From assembly GCA_022984795.1 (NCBI GenBank), contig JALIHJ010000008.1, positions 62,001 through 126,000 on the forward strand: 64,000 bases of DNA. Reading direction: 5' to 3'. This document shows, in pieces, positions 16,824 to 25,500 of the stretch. The notes below the pieces were generated by a model, which was given only the letters and a program-made list of their open reading frames with translations, had not been told where the DNA came from and made no database searches. Position numbers and translations under genes: made by a program. The DNA comes from Fabrea salina. Its lineage: Eukaryota; Ciliophora; Heterotrichea; Heterotrichida; Fabreidae. Position 1 is the stretch's first letter; each line of letters opens with the position of its first letter.

Positions 16824-17594
16824 TTATTGCATAGTGTTAACTGAGTGGTAGTCGTGCACAGCCCTTTTAAAGACTGAAAGCCACTGTGTGAGTTCAGTTG
16901 CAGCTAAGTTGCAAATGCTCGGTTTGGGGTTTTGTTTGTTGTCTACTTGTTCAATTTGCATGAACAGTGTGGAAGAGTTCCTTTCTAGGATCTTGGCCAT
17001 GCCAAACAAGCACTCCCCTCTTTCGCGTTCTTCACAAACAGGAAAGTCTTTATTGGGCACTGAGTAGTATATGACTGATGTTTGGTTGCTTTGGGTTTTA
17101 ACAACAACTTTTAGAATGAACTCCCGCGACTTAAATGGGAACTTTTTGAGAAGTCTCAGAAAAAACACGTTTGGGGAGTTCTGGATGAGTTTGACGGACT
17201 CTAAGTTTTGGTCCCAGGACATTCTCAGGTCTGACTCGTAAAGCAGGTTGATTACTTCTTTGCTGGGAACTACAAACCCAAAGTCTAGAAGTCCCAGTGT
17301 AACTGGAAGGTTTTCGTTAAAAGCTGAGCCTAGTTTGGTTTTGATTACGCAGTCTGGTTTTTCTGCGTGAGTAGTCCAGTTAAAAGAACTTATGAGTTGG
17401 CTCAGGTAAATTTCTATGTCGTCTGCTCGGAGGTCAACTCCTTTGTTTTGGGAGTCTTCTTCAATTAAGTCTTCAAAGTCAACTTCTATATGCTTGTTGG
17501 CAACCATGGAAGGCGTAAAAACAGGCTTGGTCAGTTCCTGTGAAAAGTGGTATTCATTAGGGTATATTTTTTCCCGTGTTTCACAGCAACCCAT
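16824..17594 (-). CDS. START-domain lipid-binding protein, acylated N-terminus
   Basis: 256 aa. It starts MGCCETRE: Gly2 with Thr6 fits N-myristoylation, and Cys3/Cys4 are palmitoylation candidates. From about residue 60 the sequence follows the START (StAR-related lipid transfer) fold: helix, a strand with IKTKLG, the conserved VINLLYESDLRMSWD segment, FPFKSREFILKVVV, and a C-terminal amphipathic helix (LTQWLSVFKRAV) that closes the pocket. Function: binding or transfer of a phospholipid or sterol at a membrane. The ligand cannot be predicted. Confidence 0.7.
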   Translation of the reverse strand: MGCCETREKIYPNEYHFSQELTKPVFTPSMVANKHIEVDFEDLIEEDSQNKGVDLRADDIEIYLSQLISSFNWTTHAEKPDCVIKTKLGSAFNENLPVTLGLLDFGFVVPSKEVINLLYESDLRMSWDQNLESVKLIQNSPNVFFLRLLKKFPFKSREFILKVVVKTQSNQTSVIYYSVPNKDFPVCEERERGECLFGMAKILERNSSTLFMQIEQVDNKQNPKPSICNLAATELTQWLSVFKRAVHDYHSVNTMQ

Positions 17595-17613
17595 TTTTAA
17601 TCGTTATTTACAC

Positions 17614-18279
17614 TTATGTATAAAGACCAGACTGATAGTAAATTGGAGACAACTTCTCCCCTCCCATAGTAGTGTTTTCGAAGACTTCAAGCTCGTTGTC
17701 TAGGTCAGTAACTGTGGTAGCATCGCTTTCTTCCCCCATTTCAAAAAATCTTTTTTCGTTTTCAGGCATTATTTGCGTGACAAGGTCTTCGTAGTGCCCC
17801 AGTCTAGGCTTGGGCTTCACTTTTGGTTCTGAGAGCTCCTGGAACTTTTCGCTAACTCCACCCATGCACATTTCTTCACTTAAGTTAACTAGCAGCAACC
17901 AGTTGTTGAACTTGAAGCTAAAGTTCTTAATGAAGTAGTTCAGCTTTGCGTCGAGTTCTTTACTGTAGGAGTTGAAGAACCGCTTTGCTGCGTACCCAGT
18001 GTACAAAAGCAATTTCCGTATACAGAGTGTCTGACTCACTGAGCACTGCTCAAGCAAGAGTCCCCAAAGGGATATTTCCACTTCACGCAGTTCTAGAATG
18101 GTAGCGTACTTGTTGAGTAGCTTGTATAAGGTATGGTCTGGCACTTGTATGACTATGGACAAGTTTAAGGCAATTCTGTTCAGAAAGTTCTGGCGCAGGG
18201 CATTAACGCCTTGCTTTTTGTAACTACGGTAACTACGGACTGATTTAAGTAAACAGAGTTTTTTGTCTAGTTTTTTCAT
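17614..18279 (-). CDS. Hypothetical protein
   Basis: 221 aa, not recognised. A basic N-terminus (MKKLDKKLCLLK) is followed by ~130 residues of predicted helix rich in Leu, Asn and Tyr, then a disordered acidic tail (EESDATTVTDLDNELEVFE). There is no signal peptide or clear membrane segment. ATG 18279 follows ATTATAA and sits 6 bp after the stop of the EF-hand gene on the same strand. Confidence 0.6.
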   Translation of the reverse strand: MKKLDKKLCLLKSVRSYRSYKKQGVNALRQNFLNRIALNLSIVIQVPDHTLYKLLNKYATILELREVEISLWGLLLEQCSVSQTLCIRKLLLYTGYAAKRFFNSYSKELDAKLNYFIKNFSFKFNNWLLLVNLSEEMCMGGVSEKFQELSEPKVKPKPRLGHYEDLVTQIMPENEKRFFEMGEESDATTVTDLDNELEVFENTTMGGEKLSPIYYQSGLYT

Positions 18280-18285
18280 TTATAA

Positions 18286-19671
18286 TTAAAGAATGTTATA
18301 AGGCCTAAGCTCTTGTGAAAATTCCTTGTAAGAAATATGCCCACTTTGGGACCTGTCGTACCTGCTAGCAAGTGCCAGCAGGTCTCTTTCGGTAGGCAGT
18401 ATCCCGTTTTCATGTAGGATGTTTCTTAAATCCTCTACAGTAATGTACCCTTTGCTCCCTTGGTCAATCCTTTCAAAAACCTCAGGAAGGTTAGTTATAG
18501 AGAAGTGGAGTTTCTTTCGGAGGTTCTCAGCAGTTAGTTCCATGTCAAGCAGAGTTCTGAACAACTTGTGGAGTGTAGACTTGGTTTCCTCAGAAAACCT
18601 TTGAGAAGGTCTCTTAGTGTTCAGGACTTGGGAGTACTTAGGCATTCTGGGGTTGAGTATGTCTTGGAAGTCCGACTTGCTGAGTTGCTTGTCTTGGTCT
18701 CTGTCGTAGTGCTTAAATAGCAGGTCCAACTCATAAGGAGTAGAAAAGACTTTGAGTCTGCGGAAGCCTTTTTCTAGTTTTAACTGCGAAACTAGCTTTT
18801 TGCCTCCACTGAAAAACTTAAACACGTCTGGAATAGTGAAGTCTGACCTTAAAGCTAGCTCTTGTCTGATGGTTTCTAGTTCTTTGTCAAAAGCTATTTG
18901 CTCTCTGAAGGTGTTTACAAGTTGTTTAGTGGAACTTTGGATTTCTTTTCTAGACTTGCTTGGTGACCTGCTTAAAGACCTGTGCATTACATAAGGGGAT
19001 GGTTTTAGGCTTTCTCTGTACTTTTCGCTTAAGCTTTCAGTTCTTTGGTTTCCGAGTTGGTAGTAGGGTTGAGTGGGCATCATCATTTGGACAAACTCTG
19101 AGTAAGTAACTTTTCCGTCACGGTTTTTGTCCATTCTTTGCATTGCAGGGGCTACATCGTCCCAGCGACCAGTTACTTCTCTTACAAAAACTCGGATATC
19201 TTCTTCTAGTATGAATTCTCTACCCACTGAGGCAAACAGTTCAGACATGTTGAAGTCAGGCATGTTGCTGATTTGGGTTCTGAGTGACTCCACTCGTCTT
19301 GCAAGGTCAAGTTCTTTTTGGAAGACCCTTGCTAGTCCCAGTTCTAGGTCACACTTTACTTGGCAGGGCAGCCTAGAAGGAGCTAAGAGTCTTAAGAAGT
19401 CGTTGAAGTCAAGGCGGCCTTCTCTTCCCCAATTAGAAACCAGAGTGAAGACTTCGTGTGGAGAGTGCGGAACTGAGTTGTTGTTTAAAAATTCAGTTAT
19501 TTGAGTAGTTGTTATGAAAGAAGTAGAAGTTAATAAGTTGAAAAGCTTCAAAGGGTCGAAATACACCTGGGAGCTAAGGATTTCTCTGGCTACGTTAAGT
19601 TGGCTTTCTGAGTGCGAAATCACTAAAAACAGCTCAGCCAAAAGAGACTTTGTTTCAATGCTTAATTTCAT
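18286..19671 (-). CDS. Multi-EF-hand calcium-binding protein
   Basis: 461 aa. Several EF-hand pairs are visible. Good calcium loops occur at about residues 192-203 (DKNRDGKVTYSE), near 340 (DRDQDKQLSKSD) and near 440 (DRSQSGHISYKE). RIDQGSKGYITVED near 405 is a weaker loop, and the N-terminal pair (residues 40-95) has degenerate loops. A Ser/Arg-rich linker (SRSPSKSRKE) separates the halves. EF-hand families of this kind are abundant in ciliate axonemes and cortex, where calcium drives contraction; the specific role is unknown. Its start is 34 bp from a divergent start. Confidence 0.8.
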   Translation of the reverse strand: MKLSIETKSLLAELFLVISHSESQLNVAREILSSQVYFDPLKLFNLLTSTSFITTTQITEFLNNNSVPHSPHEVFTLVSNWGREGRLDFNDFLRLLAPSRLPCQVKCDLELGLARVFQKELDLARRVESLRTQISNMPDFNMSELFASVGREFILEEDIRVFVREVTGRWDDVAPAMQRMDKNRDGKVTYSEFVQMMMPTQPYYQLGNQRTESLSEKYRESLKPSPYVMHRSLSRSPSKSRKEIQSSTKQLVNTFREQIAFDKELETIRQELALRSDFTIPDVFKFFSGGKKLVSQLKLEKGFRRLKVFSTPYELDLLFKHYDRDQDKQLSKSDFQDILNPRMPKYSQVLNTKRPSQRFSEETKSTLHKLFRTLLDMELTAENLRKKLHFSITNLPEVFERIDQGSKGYITVEDLRNILHENGILPTERDLLALASRYDRSQSGHISYKEFSQELRPYNIL

Positions 19672-19705
19672 TGATTAATTTCAAAAGGTCCTAATGCTTA
19701 TATAA

Positions 19706-20146
19706 ATGGTGGAAAGAATGCCGAAGGCAGAGCGTTCTGCTCTGCTGTATTTAAATGACTTGAGTAAGGTGGTTTCCAAATATGATTTGGATAGAAAAAT
19801 GATAAAGCTTACTCAGAGAAAAAGTTACTTTTTCAGGAAACTTTATAAAGTCTTTAAGGAAAACAGAAGAGTTTTTAAGGACAACACTAAGTGGAAACTC
19901 TTGTATAAACTCTTCGGAGAACTCAAGCGTGAAAAAAGAACTTGTAAACTAATCCAAGGAATCCAAGCCTTAGTTAAAGAAGAGCACTACTCAACTTTCT
20001 TGGGACTTATTATATCTAACTGTAGAACTAGAAGCAGTTTTGATCATAGCAGTCATCGACTTCTTTATGATGAAAACCCTTCTAGTTCTAGAATTAGATA
20101 TAATAACCAAGAACAAGAACGGCTGCTCAACAAGTTCGAAATTTAA
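19706..20146 (+). CDS. Hypothetical basic helical protein
   Basis: 146 aa, not recognised. Strongly basic and helical in residues 10-100 (many Lys/Arg, with YFFRKLYKVF and WKLLYKLFGELKREKRT), then a disordered Ser/Arg/Asn tail. ATG 19706 follows TATATAA, a strong start context in this window. The gene ends in TTAATTAA, 14 bp before SCO1. Confidence 0.55.
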   Translation: MVERMPKAERSALLYLNDLSKVVSKYDLDRKMIKLTQRKSYFFRKLYKVFKENRRVFKDNTKWKLLYKLFGELKREKRTCKLIQGIQALVKEEHYSTFLGLIISNCRTRSSFDHSSHRLLYDENPSSSRIRYNNQEQERLLNKFEI

Positions 20147-20160
20147 TTAAACTAATAAAT

Positions 20161-20946
20161 ATGATTAGAAGGTGCTTCACACTCCCAAAAATTGTGTTTT
20201 CTAGAAAAACAACTCACCTCAAACCCTTGACCAGGAGCTTCTCGAACAAAAGAACTGAAGAAGAACAAAAGATTCTGGACGAAATGGAAGCTTCCAAAAA
20301 ACAAGAAGAAGAACGCAAAACCATGCCTGGGCTGTTTTACGGAGCAGCCGGTTTATTAGTGTTCATGATGTTTTACCTCAACTATATCATCAAAACTCCT
20401 AAAGGCACAGAACAAAAAAAACCCACTGTCAAAGTTATAGGCGAAGCCAAAATAGGAGGCCCCTGGACAATGCTTGACTCCCAAGGCAACCTTGTATCCG
20501 ACACCGACTTTAGAGGCAAGTACGTAGTTTACTACTTTGGTTTCACAAGGTGCCCTGACGTGTGCCCGGCCTCACTGACTAAGTTGGCTTCTGCTATAGA
20601 CATCTTGAAACAAAGAGGCATCAACAACATAGAGTTCCTGTTTGTGTCTTTGGACCCCGAAAAGGATACTCCTGAAAAAGTAGGCAAGTACGCTGGGGTC
20701 TTCCACGAAGGCATAAGGGGTTTGCTGGTGCCCCAGGAGGACCTTCCAGTGTTTCTCAAGAACTTTAAACTTTACAGCAGAAAGGTTTACGAAGGTGAAG
20801 AGTACATGCTAGACCACACTACTTACATGTACTTGTTTGACAAAAATGGAAAGTTTGTGAACGTGCTAGGTGCGAACTTGAACTTTGAAGAGTTAGCTGA
20901 CACCATCCAGGAACATATGCAAGAAATCGAAAAAACTAATAAGTAA
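20161..20946 (+). CDS. SCO1: SCO1-type copper chaperone of cytochrome c oxidase
   Basis: 261 aa. The N-terminus (MIRRCFTLPKIVFSRK) is a typical mitochondrial presequence. One membrane span follows at about 56-75 (LFYGAAGLLVFMMFYLNYI), then a thioredoxin-like domain with the copper-binding CPDVC motif (FGFTRCPDVCPASLTKL) and the distal His ligand in LDHTTYMYLF. The family delivers copper to the CuA site of COX2 in the inner membrane. All metal ligands are present. The stop TAA shares its last base with the ATG of the next gene. Confidence 0.92.
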   Translation: MIRRCFTLPKIVFSRKTTHLKPLTRSFSNKRTEEEQKILDEMEASKKQEEERKTMPGLFYGAAGLLVFMMFYLNYIIKTPKGTEQKKPTVKVIGEAKIGGPWTMLDSQGNLVSDTDFRGKYVVYYFGFTRCPDVCPASLTKLASAIDILKQRGINNIEFLFVSLDPEKDTPEKVGKYAGVFHEGIRGLLVPQEDLPVFLKNFKLYSRKVYEGEEYMLDHTTYMYLFDKNGKFVNVLGANLNFEELADTIQEHMQEIEKTNK

Positions 20947-21536
20947 TGTGGAAGTTCTTGACTTTGCTGGGCTGTTTGAGCTTACTAGCACTCTGTGCAG
21001 AGGGCTCTGTGACTGAGTTGTTTACAGCCTTGCAGAGTTCTCGGGCACTAGTGACTCTGCTTTACTGTGTGCTGCTTGTGGCTTGTTTTCCCCTGCTGCT
21101 ACTTAACTTGTCAGTTTCTATGATACTAAGCCCCTTTGAAGCCTTTACAGTGGCACTAGTAGGTTCTTTAGCAGGAACAGCAGTATCTTTTGTGATAGCT
21201 AAGCACTGTTTAAAAGACTCCTGCAGACAAGCTTTGGAGAACTACAGACTCAGCAGAAAACTACTACTTCTTGTAGAAAAAGAACCATTTAAGTACCAAG
21301 TTCTAGTGCGCTTTATGGGCGGACCTATGTTTGTGAAGAATTACGGACTAGCAAGCTTGCAAGTAGACTTTAAATCATACCTTGCAAGCGCTTTTTTGCA
21401 CTTTGGAGTTTTGAACGCACTCCAAGTGTACATAGGCAACTTAAGAGAACTGAGTATGGTCACTGTACTTAGTTTAGGAGTTCCTTTAGGCTGCTTAGCA
21501 ACCCTTAGTTACTTGATCCACTCTAACATTAATTAA
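20946..21536 (+). CDS. VTT (TVP38/TMEM64-like) membrane protein
   Basis: 196 aa. It opens with a classic signal sequence (MWKFLTLLGCLSLLALCAEG), which supports the ATG at 20946 even though that ATG overlaps the SCO1 stop. Four or five hydrophobic segments follow. The Gly-rich VGSLAGTAVSFVIAKHCL and the later LVRFMGGPMFVKNYGLAS..DFKSYL follow the VTT/DedA-related pattern, in which a re-entrant loop pair surrounds an Arg. The family includes lipid scramblases and ER/Golgi proteins (TMEM41B, VMP1, TVP38). Its 3' end overlaps the convergent gene by 8 bp. Confidence 0.65.
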   Translation: MWKFLTLLGCLSLLALCAEGSVTELFTALQSSRALVTLLYCVLLVACFPLLLLNLSVSMILSPFEAFTVALVGSLAGTAVSFVIAKHCLKDSCRQALENYRLSRKLLLLVEKEPFKYQVLVRFMGGPMFVKNYGLASLQVDFKSYLASAFLHFGVLNALQVYIGNLRELSMVTVLSLGVPLGCLATLSYLIHSNIN

Positions 21537-21882
21537 TCCGGTCTGAGTACTTACTAGCGATTTCTAGAACTTGAGAGTCGTAAAACAGGTCTTGGAACCT
21601 AAAATAAGCGGACAAAGGAGGAAGTCCTCCACACAAAACTGCACGGGCAGACCAAGGAACTAACTTTACTTCTTGAAGGGCGTGTTTAGATACTCCCCAG
21701 TAAAGCATGACCCAAAGCAGTCCTAAGTGAATAACTGAGTTCCAGAAAAAGGCATGACTGTACCTGCTGTTGAGTAAGTCAAGTTCTTCTTCTTCGAAGA
21801 TTTTGTGTATTTTTTTGTCTTTTTTGTCTGTGAGGTAGTTTTCTTTGTACCAAAAACTAAACAGTTTCCAAGCTTGACTCAT
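21529..21882 (-). CDS. Small membrane protein, unknown
   Basis: 117 aa. A charged N-terminal helix rich in Lys and Glu (residues 1-38) is followed by a hydrophobic segment at about 44-65 (FFWNSVIHLGLLWVMLYWGV) and a second weaker one near 78-95. No family was recognised. Its TAA stop lies inside the TTAATTAA that also ends the opposite gene. The start context AGTTATAAATG matches the window's common pattern. Confidence 0.6.
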   Translation of the reverse strand: MSQAWKLFSFWYKENYLTDKKDKKIHKIFEEEELDLLNSRYSHAFFWNSVIHLGLLWVMLYWGVSKHALQEVKLVPWSARAVLCGGLPPLSAYFRFQDLFYDSQVLEIASKYSDRIN

Positions 21883-21938
21883 TTATAACTCGAACAAGCA
21901 ACTATCATATTTAACTCTTCGTGTATAAATTAACAAGG

Positions 21939-22385
21939 TTACTTTTTAAATTTAGGAGTTTCGTTGGTTTGCATACGTTTGTCCAATTCATACACTTTCT
22001 TCAACAAAGCATTACTTAACTCTACAGCCTCGTTCAAGGCTTCGCGAGTGTTGCGTTCTTTTTCTTTCAAAACTTGGCAGTTGTCACATTCAGACTTCTG
22101 CTTGAGTTTCTCTTTTAGAGTTAGCTTTTCCTGCTTAGTCCTTTCTACTTCTTCTCTGAGTGTTCGGTACTTCCGCCTTAATTTGACCTGCTGGTTAAAT
22201 GAAAGCTGAGGCCACTGTCCTAATTCTAAGTATTGTGAGTGGAAGTCCCCTACTTTTCTGTGATTTAGCTTTCTAGGTGATTGCTGGGGCGTGAGAACTG
22301 ACCCTTTAAGGGAAGGCGAAGTGTTTAGCTGTGATAACTGTGGGTCTTCTAAGTAGTTCTTGGGTAGTTTATCTATTGAATCCAT
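21939..22385 (-). CDS. Short coiled-coil protein
   Basis: 148 aa. Residues 1-55 are disordered with Ser/Pro motifs (TPQQSPRK), and 65-140 form a coiled coil containing one CDNCQ pair. No family was recognised. It is transcribed away from the Hook-like gene across the longest ordinary gap of the window (208 bp). Confidence 0.6.
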   Translation of the reverse strand: MDSIDKLPKNYLEDPQLSQLNTSPSLKGSVLTPQQSPRKLNHRKVGDFHSQYLELGQWPQLSFNQQVKLRRKYRTLREEVERTKQEKLTLKEKLKQKSECDNCQVLKEKERNTREALNEAVELSNALLKKVYELDKRMQTNETPKFKK

Positions 22386-22593
22386 AATATGTATTACTTA
22401 TTAGCTTTTCTTACTATATTTCGTTATAACAAGCCATTTAGAGTCCCTATCAAAAAAGCAGGTTCTTGTGTGTAAAGTAATTCGAATTAAATGCTACGTA
22501 GAAGTGCCCAGTTTAACTTGTGTAATAACTCATTTATGTGGAACTATTTAAATGCTTAAGCATTAGAAATGCTTGCTAGTTAAAGATACAAAT
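22386..22593. promoter_or_regulatory. Divergent promoter region with palindromes
   Basis: A 208-bp gap between two divergent start codons, much longer than the usual 5-35 bp here. It contains three perfect palindromes: AATTCGAATT (22479-22488), CTACGTAG (22494-22501) and AATGCTTAAGCATT (22551-22564). A further ATGCTT half-site follows at about 22569-22574, about 20 bp before the Hook-like ATG. No RNA gene was seen on either strand. Confidence 0.4.
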
Positions 22594-24738
22594 ATGGAAA
22601 GATCCCAAGAATATAGTTTCTTGCTGTGTTGGGCCAAAGAAAAACTTTCGAGTGTCTGTGTAGACTTGCCCTGGAGCACTCCAGTACTTACTGACTTCAC
22701 TAGGTCCCAGTTAGTTCTGAACACCCTTGCTTCTTGTGAAGACGGATCCTTTTTTATACAGCTGCTAAATGCAATGTAATCGCTATTTAGAAACCCTGAT
22801 TTGCTTGTAGGGGACACAGAAACAGACCAAAGGTTTTACTTACTTTCTTGTATGCGGAACTTCTTCAAGGAGTCCAACTTTGACCCCAACGGGCTGTTTG
22901 GGCACTTAAAAACTACTTTTTCTTTAGAGATGACTAAGTGGGAGATTTTAGAACTCATATTTTTAGTAAGTTTTTTGTCACAGCCAAACACTTGTGCTTG
23001 TGGAGAAAAAATCAACTGTTTTTTTTGGGGGTTTGAAAGTGGGGAGAGCTTGCCTATTGTTCTAAAGCTAGTGCTGAGGATACTTCTCAGAAGTGTAGAA
23101 AAGATGCCTATAGCTGGAGAACTTTCAACTCCTTGCAAGCCAAGGGCTTCGCGAGTGAGTTCTTCAGAGATCAAAAATAAACACCAAGAAGAGCTGCTTT
23201 CTGAACTCCAAAACTACAAAGTCTTAGTGAAAGACCTTAAAAAGCAACTTAAAGGTTTCCGAAAAGAAATAACTGAAGTTAAACTTCAGACTGAAGAAAC
23301 TCTCCAAGATACCGACTCACATGAACTCAAGTCTAAAGTAGAAAGCTTACAAGAAGCCCTAGAAACTAGAAATGCCTTAGTTCAAAGACAAAACCAAGAG
23401 GTTGCTAAACTCCAAGACGAACTTGACTTTGCTAAGCACGAAACCAACTTACTCACCCAAAAAGAAACTAAGTACAGAAACATCGAAGAAAAACTTAAGA
23501 AGTTCCAAGAACAAGAAAAACAACTCAGTGAACTCAAAAACAACTTCGAAGAAGTACTCAAAGACAAAAAAGAACTCCTCAACCAACTCAACCACTACAA
23601 AAGGCAAGCCAGTGTAGTTCCAGGTTTAGAATCTGAAATCCAAAACTTAAACACCAAACTTGCAGAAACTAACTACCAAGTTAAGCAACTCGAAACCCAA
23701 GTGTCCACTAAAGACCAACAACTCCTCAATTACGAACAAGAACTCACCCTTAAAAAGAACCTTGAGTACGAAATTGAGTTTTTAAGAGCCAAAATTGACA
23801 GTCCTTTTTCAAGTGCAAAAACAAGCCTTACTGACAACCAGTCCTTGATGATTGAAGAGTACGAAGCAAGGATCAAACTACTTGAACAAGAAAACTACTC
23901 AATGAAGAACCAAACCCGGGAGTCGTATGACGAACTACTTGGAAAAGTGGACTCTTTAAAACTCATTAAAGAAAACACTCTTCTGCAGTATGTGCAGTTG
24001 CAAGCAGACTACAACCAGTTTTACTGTGAAAAAGAACAAGAAATCGAAACCTTAAACGAAGAAATCAAGCAACTCCAAGAAAAAGTTACTTACCTCCAAA
24101 CCACCCTGAACTGTGAAAAAGCAGTTAACTTAGAACTCCACGAAAAACTTAGCAAGTTCAATGAACTCCAAGTCCAAATTGAAACACTCACTGAAAACAA
24201 AAAGGTCCTTGGCGAAATCTTAGAAAAAAGAACTAACTTAATAGGCGACTTAAACCAACAAATCCAAAAACTAATGGAAGACTCCAGCTCCAAAGCAAAC
24301 CAAATAGACGAACTCAGAAGCGAAGTCTCACAACTCAGGTCTTACACCCAAGAAACCCACTTAAATGACCACAACCAAAAAAACCTTTTAGAAACTGCTT
24401 TTAAAAACACCAAAGAAGAAAACTCCAAACTCACAAACATCAACAAAGACCTTGAAACCCAACTTAGAGCTAAAGAAAACCAAGTGTTAGTTCTTCAGTC
24501 TGAAAACCAAAAGTACCTCAAACAACTTGAAACCAAAACTAAAGAAATCTTTGAAATGTCCCAAACTTCTAAGTACACTGAAGGCAATCATGAGTTCCAA
24601 CTAGAAACTCTTAAGTCCCAACTCAAGCAAGAAGAAATGCTTAAGTTACAAGGTAAGTTCCACTTAGAAACTAGGAAAAGACAAGAACTCCAGCAAAGAC
24701 TGTATGCTATTGAGTCGAGGTTTTCACAGATTAATTAA
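22594..24738 (+). CDS. Hook-like dynein adaptor (CH-like head, long coiled coil)
   Basis: 709 aa after removal of one 15-nt intron (22776-22790), which joins LLNAI to NPDLL. Residues ~1-165 resemble the Hook N-terminal domain: a W in the first helix (LLCWAKEKL), DGSFFIQLLNAINPDLL, RFYLLSCMRNFFKE, and an ILELIFLVSFLS helix. After ~165 the protein is continuous coiled coil. Hook proteins link dynein/dynactin to cargo by means of this head. The start is ATG 22594; the frame opens a little earlier without an ATG. The gene ends in TTAATTAA shared with the convergent gene. A second intron-like 15-mer without a stop (24653-24667) may or may not be spliced. Confidence 0.65.
22776..22790 (+). other. 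15-nt intron
   Basis: GTAATCGCTATTTAG. It removes an in-frame TAA and joins ...GCA AT to A AAC CCT, restoring the Hook-like LLNAINPDLL segment. A at position 10. Confidence 0.92.
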
Positions 24739-25489
24739 ATATAACTGACTTAGCTTTGTAACTAGGAGTTTTGGAACTGTACTTAACTACTTTTGGCAGC
24801 TTAGGTAACTTCAACTTAAAAGCAGAGGGTTTTTGTTTAGGTCTATAGAGTTCAAGTATTTCGGTAGGAATTTGGTTTGAAGTTCTAGTTTTAATTCTTG
24901 GTCTTTTAATGTTTGGAAAAATCACTTCTTGTTCCATGTACTTTTTTACTTTGCTTTCTGGTTTTTTCGTGCTGAGACTTCTGGGCTTGTAAATAGCTTG
25001 AGGTGTTTTTTCTTCTTGAGTTTGGTTTTCAAATTCATTGTTTAAGTGAGTGTTAATGTCTTTGTCTAGCAAGCTGAGTTGCCTGTCGATTCTGCTTTTG
25101 TAAGGTGTTTTTTCTTCGTAGAAACTTTGCTCTTGTTCAGGAAGGGTTATGGAAACATCTTTTTTGGGAGACCTGGTTGGAGTAGTTCCGAATATTTTAG
25201 AGTGTTTTTTCTAAGTAAACTATACAAGTAAGTGGTTGGGCAAGTTCTTTACTTTTTCGTACTCCAAGTCTGTTTTGAAGATTTTTGAGTCTTCAGACAT
25301 GAAAGAACTTGAGCGCATGCTTTTAGGAGACTGGTAAATCCGGGACTGGTTTCTGGCAATAGAAATCATAGGTGAGCCTCCCCTGATCATTCTTTTCCTT
25401 TCTTCTGAAATACCAATCAAGAACTTAAGTTCGTAGTTTTTGTAAGAGTTCATTCTGACCCTTTTAATCCTTTGGAGTTTAACTTCCAT
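24731..25489 (-). CDS. Basic low-complexity protein, unknown
   Basis: 247 aa in two exons (25489-25226, 25210-24731) joined across a 15-nt intron that removes TAG. Rich in Lys, Arg, Ser and Pro, with short motifs such as SPMISIARNQS, TPTRSPKKD and FKLKLPKLPKVVKY. No folded domain is seen, so it is likely disordered and phosphorylated. The intron call merges two frames that would otherwise look like separate genes: the downstream one has no ATG before its first stop. The 3' end overlaps the Hook-like gene by 8 bp. Confidence 0.65.
25211..25225 (-). other. 15-nt intron
   Basis: On the minus strand: GTATAGTTTACTTAG. It removes an in-frame TAG after NHLL. A at position 10. Confidence 0.88.
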
Positions 25490-25500
25490 TTATTGTTTAG

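Noticed and set aside
22386-22593. A tRNA or other structured RNA in the 208-bp gap
   Set aside because: No clover-leaf or T-loop (GTTCRANNC) pattern on either strand; only short palindromes.
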